Source: Abelmoschus esculentus (taxonomy: Eukaryota > Streptophyta > Magnoliopsida > Malvales > Malvaceae). Taken from it: DNA of 64,000 nucleotides. The translations under genes and the position numbers were made by a program. Positions 48,679 through 59,092 of this stretch are shown here, in pieces. The stretch's first letter is position 1. Every line of letters starts with the position of its first letter. Under the pieces are notes generated by a model. It saw only the letters and a list, made by a program, of their open reading frames with translations. It had not been told where the DNA came from and did no database searches. The stretch lies in contig JAUCBN010000054.1 of the NCBI GenBank assembly GCA_035048815.1, forward strand, positions 10,850,001 through 10,914,000, read 5' to 3'.

Positions 48679-48929
48679 TCGATGTCATTATGATGTCTTG
48701 AGTTTTAGGGTAAAACATTATGCCTAGGTACTTGGTTTTATCTAGTCTATGAATCCATGACTCATGTAGGATGCTGGAATTTCCATGAATGGTAGGATTT
48801 GACAAAATTCATTTGAATTAGAGATTCCGTTTCTTTTACCTTGTTTCTTACTAGTTGAATGTGTGACGGGCCCGGAAGTCAGCCTAGTAAGTTCGAATAT
48901 CTGCCGTCTATGGATCGAGAGGTGTTGCA
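48679..48929 (+). other. 3' UTR region of the RZ-1-like gene
   Basis: Non-coding sequence directly after the stop. No other gene. Confidence 0.5.
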
Positions 48930-49030
48930 GGGTATAGAACGAATGATTCAGATTATCTTCTAATTGAATTTGTCTTTAGAGAATATATATTTTCAACTAG
49001 AAGATAATCTAAATCATTCGCTCTATACCC
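48930..49030 (-). ncRNA. Candidate small-RNA hairpin (39-bp stem)
   Basis: 48930-48968 is nearly the reverse complement of 48992-49030, with a loop of about 23 nt. Only three mismatches are seen, and all three become G-U pairs if the minus strand is transcribed, giving an unbroken 39-pair stem. Stem edges are GGGTATAG and CTATACCC. Size and shape suit a young plant miRNA/siRNA precursor or a tiny foldback MITE. No target or expression can be judged here. Confidence 0.45.
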
Positions 49031-49504
49031 TCTAAAATACTATTTATAAAATACGAAAGATTATTTAGAGATGGTAACACATCTTTTTTAATTCCCTTGT
49101 ACAAACCATAAACTATTTCAATGACAGATGCTGTCTTGTTTTCTAGTTATTGTTAATTCTAACAGTCCCTTGTTCATGGGGACAAGGAAACAAGTTGGCA
49201 GAGATGCCGTTGAGACAATAGCATTGACCTGTCTGATCATGAAAAACGAGATGGGTTGTATTTTTATTAATAGTTTTAAGGTTTAGGGGTTCGGTTAATA
49301 GTTTTAAATCTAAGATTGCAAGGTAGGGTTCCAATGAAAAAAAACCCTATTATCTGTCAATAGATCAGATCAACTCCCTAAGTCAACTTCAGTAAGTGTA
49401 AGCAAACAAATTACTTTTATTTATTTATTTATTTGACCAATTTGTTTCAGCAGCCTCTCATCATTGACTACTTTTATAATATAATAATAATTAATAAATT
49501 CAAG

Positions 49505-49505
<1 letters not shown>

Positions 49506-49537
<32 letters not shown>
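49506..49537. repeat. (ATT)n microsatellite
   Basis: About ten ATT units. Confidence 0.9.
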
Positions 49538-49538
<1 letters not shown>

Positions 49539-49744
49539 TTCTTGTGGAATCCTTAGCCTACGGCATTATTGATGGTGATGATGTGTATATAAAGGGAAAT
49601 GTCAATGGATTATTGTTTATTGGGTGTTGGTTAATCAAGCAATTAATTTGGAGGTTAGGGACTGGAGAGTAGGGGGCTGGGGAAAGTAATTACCATTTAC
49701 CAAGGGAAGTGTTCATTAGATGGACACATTTTCTTTGGAAATAT

Positions 49745-50262
49745 TAGGGATGTTCATTATCGGATATCGAATTAAATCGGTTCTGATTTGTTTTAGATAT
49801 TTATATCAATGATATAATAATGTATTTGATCTAGAAAAAAAACGGATATTTGTATATTTGGATATCGAATATTCAATTATCTAAAAATATAATTTGATTA
49901 TACTAATTTTTCGAATTTAAATTTTGTATTTATAATTTTTTTAAAATTTTGAATATAATGAACAACAAATTACTAAATACAATAAGATTCATAATTATAA
50001 AAATTTTATTTTTTAAATTTTTTAAATATAACAAGAACTAAATTGTTAAATAGAATAAGATTAATATTAATAAAAATTCTATTTTTGGATTTTCGTATGA
50101 TCCGAAACTTGAAATATTATGATCCGTATCCGATCCGAAAAACTTAAAATTGGATCGGATATTTGATACAAAAATAAAATTGAATCGGATATCTGAATTT
50201 TTAAATCGGATCAATGGATAGTCGGATTGGATCGATCGGATCACATATTTTTAAACACCCCA
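49745..50262. repeat. hAT-like MITE, family B (copy)
   Basis: Starts TAGGGATGTTCA, ends TTTAAACACCCCA. The interior is close to 2877-3408 (shared ACAAATTACTAAATACAATA and ATCCGTATCCGATCCGAAAA). No clear target duplication. Confidence 0.65.
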
Positions 50263-50976
50263 GTACCATTTAAATAGGAAAAAAACTTTAAAAAGTTTTA
50301 TTATGAAATAAATATTTAAATATATATTTTTTAAGTGTAAATCAAGTGTGAAACCTGAATATAATTTTTTTTTTAAATTAGTTTCGATTAAAGGTTAATA
50401 TAAAAAATATATATAATAAATTTTTAAAATTTCGGTTTATTGTTTAAATATCCTATTAATAATTATAGTACAGATAACCTTAAGCTCTAACTTAATAAAA
50501 AAACAATTGGTTAAAGTAATATTTTAACTAATAGAGGTGAGTAAAATATCATTTATCAAATAAATTGATTAATTATTTTTAATTTTATTGGATAATAATT
50601 TTATTAATAGAGAATACAATTAACATATATAGATAATTTAAAAAAATTAAAATATTTAAAAAATTTAAAATCAACAAAAAAATTCAGATACCAATTCAAA
50701 GCGAGAATAAAATTAAAATATATAAAAATTTAAAAATTAATTTAAAATAAGAATATTAATTTAAATACGTATTATAATTAACTCTAATTAAAAAAACTTT
50801 AATAAAAATGTTATGTGAAGTTTCCTTCGCAGACTCTCCGAGTCAACTACTGAGTCCGGTCTGACAGAAAAAAGGAAAAAATATATGGAATCCATCCAAA
50901 GTCAAAAGACTATTTTAAAAAACAACCTCTAGACCATCAATCTCCGTTGAAAACAATACAATTTGAAACCAAAAAA
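50263..50976. other. Upstream region of the MFS gene
   Basis: AT-rich to about 50800, then a short more balanced 5' region with GAGTCAACTACTGAGTCC and TCCATCCAAAGTCAAAAGAC just before the ATG. No other gene. Confidence 0.45.
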
Positions 50977-52791
50977 ATGGTGGTTGCAGGGCCAGGTTAC
51001 GGCGGTGCCACCAAGCCAACCTCAAAGAGCTTAGCGGTTCAGATCCTAACAGGACCATGGCTCATGGTGTTTGGCTCACTTTTGATCATGTCAGCTGCAG
51101 GTGCAACCTACATGTTTAGCTTGTACTCCAACGACATTAAAGAATCACTTGGCTATGACCAAACCACTCTCAATTTGCTCAGTTTCTTCAAGGATTTAGG
51201 CACCAACGTCGGGGTCTTATCGGGGCTCATCGCCGAGGTCACGCCGCCTTGGTTCGTGTTATCAGTCGGTGCGGTCCTCAACTTCTTCGGGTACTTCATG
51301 ATTTGGATGGCCGTGACCAAAAGGATCGCCACACCACAAGTGTGGCACATGTGTTTGTACATATGTATCGGTGCCAATTCGCAGTCGTTTGCCAACACCG
51401 GTTCTCTCGTCGTATGCGTCAAGAATTTCCCGGAGAGCCGAGGCGTTGTGCTGGGGATTCTCAAGGGCTATGTTGGCTTAAGTGGTGCGATCATAACTCA
51501 GTTGTACCATGCTTTCTATGGTGATGACACCAAGGCCTTGATCTTGTTCATCGGTTGGCTTCCGGCCGTGATTTCGCTATGTTTCGTGCGGACGATTCGG
51601 ATCATGAAGGTGGCTCACCAAGCTAATGAGCTTAAAGTTTTCTATAAATTTCTTTATATTTCTCTTGGACTTGCTTCTTTCTTGATGGTTATTATCATTG
51701 TGGAGAAGAAATTCTTGTTCACACAACCTGAATATGGTGGTAGTGCTGCCATGGTACTTTTCTTGCTATTTTTACCACTTGGTGTTGTGATTATTGAAGA
51801 ATACAAACTTTGGGAGGCTAGAATTAAGGCCTTGAATGATCCCGATTCTCCGTTGAAAATCGTCACCGAGAAGCCGATTTCCGATGTGTCCAAGGACAAT
51901 ACCACAACTACGGTGGCCGCAATCAATCAAACCGATGTTTCATGTTGGAAAACAGCATTCCAGGCACCAAACAGAGGAGAAGACTACACAATTTTGCAGG
52001 CACTTTTCAGCCTAGATATGTTAATCCTTTTCTTAGCCACAACATGTGGCGTCGGTGGCACTTTAACGGCGATCGACAACCTCGGGCAAATCGGAACATC
52101 CTTAGGGTACCCTAAAAGAAGCATAAGCACATTTGTTTCCCTAGTGAGCATATGGAATTACCTAGGCAGAGTTACATCTGGTTTTGTCTCAGAAATGTTC
52201 CTGACCAAATACAAGTTCCCCAGACCTCTAATGCTCACCTTGATTATGCTCTTCTCATGTATCGGTCACCTTTTGATCGCCTTCAATGTCCCCGGTGGCC
52301 TCTATATCGCATCGGTCATCATCGGATTCTGCTTCGGGGCACAATGGCCATTACTTTTCGCCATTATCTCCGAAATCTTTGGACTCAAATACTATTCCAC
52401 TTTGTACAATTTCGGGTCAGTTGCGAGCCCCATCGGTTCCTACATACTCAACGTGAAAGTGGCCGGAAACTTGTACGATCGAGAGGCTAAGAAGCAAATG
52501 GCAGCTCTAGGTCTTGTGAGGAGAGCCGGTGAGGATCTGGATTGCAAAGGGGTTGAATGTTTCAAATTGTCTTTCATTATAATCACAGCTGCTACCTTGT
52601 TTGGTACGGTTGTATCATTTCTTTTGGCACTTAGGACTAGAAAATTTTACAAGAGTGACATATACAAGAAGTTCCGGGAGGATGTGAAGGCGGCGGAGAA
52701 GGAAATGGCAGCGGCCGGAGATGGGATTTTATTGCCAGAGGTGAAGTCTTCCGATAACGGCGTCCACCGACCGGATGCCAAGACCGGGTAG
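50977..52791 (+). CDS. Nodulin-like / NFD4-like major facilitator transporter
   Basis: Single exon, 604 aa from the ATG at 50977 (the open frame starts slightly earlier but without an ATG). Polytopic membrane protein with about 12 hydrophobic segments. The N-terminal nodulin-like half begins near GPWLMVFGSLLIMSAAGATY, with YMFSLYSNDIKESLGYDQ and FFKDLGTNVGVLSGLIAEV. A central hydrophilic loop (about 295-345) has an acidic, Thr-rich stretch. The second half includes FLATTCGVGGTLTAIDNLGQ and SIWNYLGRVTSGFVSE, then GAQWPLLFAIISEIFGLKYY. The tail is charged. Overall it resembles Arabidopsis At2g39210/At2g28120-type proteins. Substrate is unknown for this branch. GC content and Cys/Gly-rich helices are normal for the family, with no breaks. 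Confidence 0.92.
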   Translation: MVVAGPGYGGATKPTSKSLAVQILTGPWLMVFGSLLIMSAAGATYMFSLYSNDIKESLGYDQTTLNLLSFFKDLGTNVGVLSGLIAEVTPPWFVLSVGAVLNFFGYFMIWMAVTKRIATPQVWHMCLYICIGANSQSFANTGSLVVCVKNFPESRGVVLGILKGYVGLSGAIITQLYHAFYGDDTKALILFIGWLPAVISLCFVRTIRIMKVAHQANELKVFYKFLYISLGLASFLMVIIIVEKKFLFTQPEYGGSAAMVLFLLFLPLGVVIIEEYKLWEARIKALNDPDSPLKIVTEKPISDVSKDNTTTTVAAINQTDVSCWKTAFQAPNRGEDYTILQALFSLDMLILFLATTCGVGGTLTAIDNLGQIGTSLGYPKRSISTFVSLVSIWNYLGRVTSGFVSEMFLTKYKFPRPLMLTLIMLFSCIGHLLIAFNVPGGLYIASVIIGFCFGAQWPLLFAIISEIFGLKYYSTLYNFGSVASPIGSYILNVKVAGNLYDREAKKQMAALGLVRRAGEDLDCKGVECFKLSFIIITAATLFGTVVSFLLALRTRKFYKSDIYKKFREDVKAAEKEMAAAGDGILLPEVKSSDNGVHRPDAKTG

Positions 52792-54286
52792 GGTTGTTTC
52801 ACCGTTGTAAAGTTCCTAACAAGTGGGAAACACTGTCATTGAATTTTATAAGGATATGATTCCTTTGTATTATTTTTAAAATTTTAAGGGTGTTTTTGTT
52901 AAAAAAACAAAGGTTTGGGGCTATTTTAGAAAATTTACAGTTTTTTTAATAAAAAAACAAAAAATATTGGCAACTGTCCTATTGACTATACTTGTCTTTA
53001 GCAATTTATTATTATAATTTCCTAAATATATATCTATTTATATAAAATTGCAATCTGGTCCAATGCATTGAAATATGACCAATTGACAGCAAAGTTGAGT
53101 AAATAATAAATTTTATAAAAAATTGCAATCTGATCCAATGCATTGAAAGTGGTACCAATAGACAGAAAATTTGAATAAATAAAATTTTATAATTAAATAT
53201 TTAAATTTTAGAAAATATGTATTGTCAGAAAACTAAAAATATGTTTAAAAAGATATTATACTATAATATTTTTAGAGTATTAAAAAATATGTAATTATTT
53301 TTAAATATGTGCATAAAAAGTTTATTTATTTATTATATTTTATGGAGTTTGAAAATAAGGTCAAGTTTTTTTTAATACTGATATTATTGATTCTCGAATC
53401 TGTGACCTTTAAAAACAACAACCGTTTCTTTAACCACTGAGGCTAGATGGCTCATGTTCCTAATTTGATTTTTTATATAGAATATTATGATTTGAATTTT
53501 TGATATTGTTTAAAAAATTTAATATTTTAGCTTATTAAATTAAATGATGATTTTATTCGTTATTTTAGATAAGCTAATTTAACTAAAATTTTAAGGTAAA
53601 ATTTACGAACAGTCATTGTAACATTTTTTATTTAAAAATATTTAATGTTTAAGAAGTTTTTTTTATAGTGTTTGTAATGAAAAAGAATTTTAGATAAGAA
53701 TTTTGAATTAAAATCAGAGATTTTTTTAAAAAAATAGGTTCGAGAGTTGATTATATACAAGGAAAGACTAATACCTTATCTCGCCCGAAAATCGTTATCA
53801 AATTATACATTGCTTTTAATTGATGGAATTATTGAGATTTAAATTGAATTTAATTAACGATTATTAATCGAATACAAGCTTTAACTAAATTAGGCTTTAA
53901 CAATTTATTAAGTTTTGAGTTTAGATTAGTTATTTATTTAATTAATAAAGGTGACTATATATAAAACCGTAGATTAAACCGATATCGAAAAACTCAATTA
54001 TTGTATTAATTTAAGATTCAAATAAAATACATTATTTTTATACACGATGCAAATAGATAAAATATGATACTGGTTAAAATTTAATATTTTTAATACTTAC
54101 CATTAGATAATAAGATTTAATTTGAATATTTAATTTAAAGTATCTATTAAGTCAAGATTTAATAACGCATATTTATATATAAGATTTAATTCGAATAATT
54201 AAATAAATAAATATAAATATTTATATTAACATAGATACGTTAATAACGTATAATATAAAATTAATAAATAATAAAACACTAAATTC
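52792..54286. other. AT-rich intergenic DNA with a SINE-like scrap
   Basis: 53041-53160 contains a short direct duplication around TTGCAATCTGRTCCAATGCA. 53390-53455 on the minus strand (TAGCCTCAGTGGTTAAAG, then GGTCACAGATTCGAGAATC) looks like a tRNA-related repeat. No gene. Confidence 0.45.
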
Positions 54287-54375
54287 CGACCTGCCGGATT
54301 CGAACCAGCGACCTAAGGATAACACTGAAGAATACTCACTACAGTCCTCCGCTCTACCAACTGAGCTAAGGTCGG
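54287..54375 (-). tRNA. tRNA-Tyr (anticodon GTA) with intron
   Basis: On the minus strand: acceptor CCGACCT with AGGTCGG, D-arm TAGCTCAGTTGGTAGAGC, anticodon GTA in GACTGTAG, an intron of about 16-18 nt after the anticodon, then ATCCTTAGGTC and T-arm CTGGTTCGAATCCGG. All expected stems form. Plant nuclear tRNA-Tyr genes regularly carry such an intron. Confidence 0.96.
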
Positions 54376-54439
54376 TTGTTGTCTAAAGCAGTACAACATA
54401 TTAAATATTCATTGCAGTTTTCGAAATATAATTATTTTT

Positions 54440-55138
54440 AAGGACGAACAAAACTCGATTCGACTAAAAAAATTCAATTTTAGTTTGGATTCAAATTTTT
54501 AAACTTCGAGTTATTTGATTTTTGAATAACTCAAAAATATCTCTAGGATCTAATTACACATTTAATCCCTATAAATTATAGATTTATTTCATTCATATTT
54601 TCTATTTTCTATTTTTTAATTTTTATCTTTTTATTTTTTTTCTTTACAATATGGTCACTTTCTAGATTTATTTTTTTTATTTTATTCGTTACATTTTTAT
54701 TTGTATCTTTTATATTCTGTTATTTAAATTAAATTATTTATTTTATGTTTTTTAATTTTTATATTTAATTTATTATTATTATTGGTGTCATCTTGACCTT
54801 TCCTAGATAAGGAGGTTTTTAACGAGGCTCACAATTTAATAAAATGACATATTCATACCTAATGTATTTGATGATAATAATAATAATTTAAAATCTTATT
54901 TACACATATAAAAATGATACGAAGAAATATGTATGTAAAAATAAAGAGAAAACCATTTGAATTGAAATTAAATTATACTATAGTAGTATAAATAGTACAA
55001 TTAAAATTTGTACATAAACTCAAAAAATTGAATCGACTCGAATGATAAAATTTCAAAAAATTTAATTTGTAAAATATGATAACTTAACTCGAATAACTCA
55101 AAAAAATTTTACTCGACTCGCTCAAACACTCACCCCTA
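54440..55138. repeat. hAT-like element, family A, inserted at the end of inverted-repeat arm 2
   Basis: Right end CTCACCCCTA; left end degenerate (AAGGACGAAC). The 8-bp flanks TTATTTTT (54432-54439) and TTATTTTC (55139-55146) match at 7 of 8 positions. In arm 1 the same site is uninterrupted (GAAAATAATTATATTT at 26125-26140), so arm 1 is the empty site. Interior TCGA/ACTCGA words match family A; no coding capacity. Confidence 0.8.
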
Positions 55139-55589
55139 TTATTTTCTTATATATCACAAAGTGTGTCATGAATTGTACTGAACATAATTATATTTACTAT
55201 CTGGTGCTAATCCAAATATACTTTCCATTCTGTTGATCTAGAGATAATCCATGATGCTGGATCTTCTGCATTAATTCATGCATATATGGAAACCTGCAGC
55301 CTGCAGGCCTTGGTTCCTAGACAATAACATGGTTTACAGTAAAAACTCTGATCAAACTTTGAGTAGGACAACTATAAGTCATCAGATGAATGACTCTGCA
55401 GATTCGAATACAGTAAATAGTAAAAAATCCAATCATATTTTTACTCGGTAGTATAAATATGGAAGGTTGTAGCCTATCTGAGTACAATGTATAATTTAGA
55501 ACCAGACACTGATACAAGGAGAATAAGTGCCTCAATCAAGCAGATTGAGTAGTTAAGTAGCAGTTACCACCCTAGTAATTCATATGTAG

Positions 55590-55850
55590 CTATCGGAAGT
55601 TGCTACTTTTATACACCAAACAAGTCTTGTTGCAAATTGATCCAACCCCATTACCAGCCTGGGATGAAACCAGAAACGTTGTATCGGATGAAACCTGAGT
55701 TGAACAGATGAGATTGGTAATGTCTTGAAGGGGTCTTCTTAATCTTGTTTTTGGTTTTGTGAAGGATGAAGCTGTAGCAGCAGGGTATTTGGAGGAGAAA
55801 GGAGGGATGTTCTCCTTGTTGTCATTTTCATCAAGGGAGACAACGGCCAT
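55590..55850 (-). CDS. 86-aa protein with KEN box and destruction box (arm 2 copy)
   Basis: Identical residue for residue to the product at 25421-25681, including KENIPP and RRPLQDITN, start context and CTTCCT leader. It is read on the minus strand. Both copies are intact, so both could be expressed; because the arms share over 200 bases of upstream sequence, their promoters are probably also duplicated. Function is inferred only from the degrons. Confidence 0.6.
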   Translation of the reverse strand: MAVVSLDENDNKENIPPFSSKYPAATASSFTKPKTRLRRPLQDITNLICSTQVSSDTTFLVSSQAGNGVGSICNKTCLVYKSSNFR

Positions 55851-56109
55851 TTGATCTTTTGGATTGTTGTGCTAGAGGAAGAGGAAGAGGAAGAGGAAGA
55901 GGAAGAGTGGGGAATGGTGGAGCCTGGAGGAGAGTAGAGACATAAGTAACTAAGTCATGGTGAATTTTGGAGGAAGATTTCAGTTCAAACTTCAAAATTA
56001 TTTGGGGATTTTTCATTTAAAAAAAAAGGTTTTGATTTCATGGAGGGAATTTTGATAGGTTGAATAGGAAAATAAACCGTCTTAGTTTGAAAATATTTTT
56101 AGATAAACA

Positions 56110-56171
56110 TGGAGGCACTGCTTACCTGCTTAGCATGCGAGAGGTACGGGGATCGATACCCCGCATCTCCA
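56110..56171 (+). pseudogene. tRNA-Ala(AGC)-derived pseudogene, arm 2
   Basis: Same sequence as 25100-25161: intact tRNA-Ala 3' half (TAGC anticodon region, T-arm, CATCTCCA) fused to a foreign 5' part without D-arm. A T run follows directly (ATTTTTCTG), as at a Pol III terminator. Confidence 0.7.
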
Positions 56172-57359
56172 TTTTTCTGCTTTATTTTTTTTTTCTTTGT
56201 CTTTTGTAGTTTGTGTCTGTCTATCCCGCATCAGTTCAATTACTAAATACTACTTTCTTCCCATACTCTAATTAGCAGGGAAATGGTTGCAAGGAGTAGC
56301 TAAACCCATAACCCTAAACAGCATCTTTGATTTTGAAGATGGACTTCTTAGTCTCTCTCAACTCTCAAACCTTTCTGTTCATCGCAGGTTTGACTACCAG
56401 GTCTGGTCTGGTCTATTTGCACTGGGTTTTTCTACTTTGTACCATTTTTACTATGCTCTTACACATTTCTACCTACTTTGCCAAAATCATTACTCCACAT
56501 GCAGACAATATATATAAACACTCTTGTTTTTCTTGTCCAATTTCCAGAGAATATCAAAACTTTCTCATGCTAAGGCATAAGGGGTCTCTTGTGTTGGTCT
56601 GGTTTAAGTTGTAGCTGATGGCTTCACTTCACAAAAGTGTCAGAAACATACTTCTTCAATGGTTGGGTCTGGTTTGCACACAGAAGAGCTTTCTTGCACA
56701 GCTGGCTTGGAGTAGGAAGAGGAAGGTTGAAGTAAAAAAATGGGGAAGATGGTTCCAGAGTTAATGGGGAGTCTCTTCGGTTTCCTAAAATGGGAAGGGG
56801 TGAATATTTAATATGCATCTAATATTATTTTATTTTATTAAAACTCTGGGACAAATTAAGAGTAGGAAAGAGGAGGTTAACTCACAAGAGCTTGTTAGCC
56901 CAAGTGGTTGAAAATATGGTTAACAAATTTTAGGTTACGAGTTTAATTCCCATAACCTTAAACTTAACACGTTGCTTTTTTCAATTGTTAGTGTACGTGT
57001 TGGATACATACCCGTATTTAATATTTACACTCAAATCCTAATAACATGTCATATCAATACTTAAAAAAATGATGTTAATCTCGAAATTCATTATAAAAAA
57101 TTTGAAAATACTCTTAAGAAAGATGAGTTATATGATTATTAAAATGTTATAACTATTTCTTAAATATGACAATTGATTATAAAATCTTATTGATTATTCT
57201 TGTTACTATTGCTTCTATAGAACCAATGAGGGACATGCACAATAAAAACGATTGCACAAAGATTCCTGAAAAAAAAATTTCTTCTAAGGACTATATTTTT
57301 AGAAAAGATCACATTTTTTTTTAAAATTACACGTTACCTCAAAAATCTTTCAACTATCT

Positions 57360-59092
57360 TTGTGTCCTACCTAACTAAATATGTATTTGTTCTCTTGGAT
57401 GAACCGTTTTCTTTCTAAATGTTCTTATGTTGGAATCTATTTGAAGCCATTACTCGAATTGTTGGCAATTTGTCCAAGAGTGATGAAGTCATACATAAAA
57501 CTCCTCTTTCTTGTTTCAATTTCTTATTTTAATTAATTACAATAATTATAATAGTATTTGTTTTGAAGTATAATCTCAGTTATTAGACATTAATCAATCA
57601 ATCAATGCACTGTATTATTAGTGCTTGAACTCATAACTTCCGGGAACAATAATCGTTCTTTTAACCACTGAGACAAGATGATTCGTGCTTCTATATTTTT
57701 ACTCAAGTCACAAGAACATATTTAACATCAATGCCGTAAAAAAGTATAGAAAATATTTTGATATATAAGTTTTTGAAAATTAAAGTTTATATAGTAAATC
57801 TTTCGGTTTTAAATGTTAGAAATTTAAGATACTATATAGGTTTTATGTTATAGAGCGTAGAATTTAAAATTTATAATTAAAATTTAAAATTTTATGTTTG
57901 AAGTAAGTTAAAAAATTACGTTTTATGCAAAATTATAAACAAGTCGACGTTAAACATGTATTTCGTGAAAGTAATAAAGTGATCGATGTGATGGTAAAAT
58001 TGTATTCATGTGATAATTTTAGGCCTCGACTTTTTTTTTATAACTTCTTGATGTTGTTCTTAAATACATTTTTAATTCTTATTTTTTACTTAAAACATAA
58101 AATTTTTAATAAAAATTTATTAAAAATATCTTATAACTTTATCTTTTAATGTTTAAAAGTTTTAAACTAAGATTATTTTATCAAAAATAAAACATAAAAT
58201 TTTAAAAACTAACATCAATATAAAAAAATAAAAATTGAAATTAACCAAATTTAAAACCATTAATTATTAAAATAACTTACTAAATTAACCTAAAATCGAA
58301 TCGAATACAATTCTACTTATTAATATAAATGATAAATATTTAATCCTTCCGAACTAAATTTCTAAACTCTAAAATATCATTATCTCAAATATATAAAAAA
58401 ATATCAATATTTCACAGCTCCGATCATCGCTCAAATTCATCGCCATAAAAGCCTTTTTTCCAGCAGGTAACTGAAACTATAAATAAAAAGCTCACTTCAT
58501 TTATGTTTTTCTTCACTTATTCACTATTCGGGTTCGCTGATTGTTCAGAAGGCACGTTGTTGTTTCATCGTTGAAGGATTTTGTTTTGAATCTAAGAATT
58601 GGTATGAATTCTTTGAATCACTTGCATTTCCGTTTTTACTTTTTTTTTGTGTATTTTTTCCTGATTTTTTATATATTTATTTGGATTTTGGAGATATTAT
58701 AATGATTTGCATTGCTTCTGATACTCAACCTGCAAGATCCGAAGGTGTTTCGTTTGATTTTTAGATTTTTATTTTATTCTGCATCGCTTGTTTGGTTACT
58801 GAGAAAATAATTGAAAATTGAACGTAAAAGAAATTCTTCACATTACACATTTTTCATTTTATAATTCCTACCGGTTATTATTATACGTCATTCAGCTCAT
58901 TTTTCCTCTTTTGTTGAACTGAGCTATAACGAATTAGCTAATAATATATATATTTCTAAATTTTCCCTCTTATTTCCCTTTTTCAGGTGGAACTATAGGC
59001 TTTGTTTCTGATGATCTGAGTCTGTGCGTTTATTTTTTTTTCTTCAATTTTTATAGCGCGGGAGTCGGGACAAGAAAAAACATCTTTTGGAG
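57360..59092. other. Intergenic DNA and 5' UTR of SEC8
   Basis: 57605-57690 (minus) has tRNA-like words (TTGTCTCAGTGGTTAAAAG, GGAAGTTATGAGTTCAAG), a SINE scrap. 57700-58430 is AT-rich with no gene. From about 58500 a 5' UTR is likely, with an intron: donor AATTG|GTATGA near 58600 and acceptor TTTTTCAG at 58987. Confidence 0.45.

Larger units (their letters stand above)
55139..57359 (-). repeat. Arm 2 of the near-identical 2.2-kb inverted repeat
   Basis: Reverse complement of 23914-26132, with only two one-base homopolymer differences found by eye. It starts at the transposon at 54440-55138. It ends at CAACTATCT (57351-57359), after which the two loci share nothing obvious. Confidence 0.95.

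Noticed and set aside
51153..51464. 103-residue minus-strand frame inside the MFS gene
   Set aside because: Opposite-strand shadow of a long intact transporter frame.
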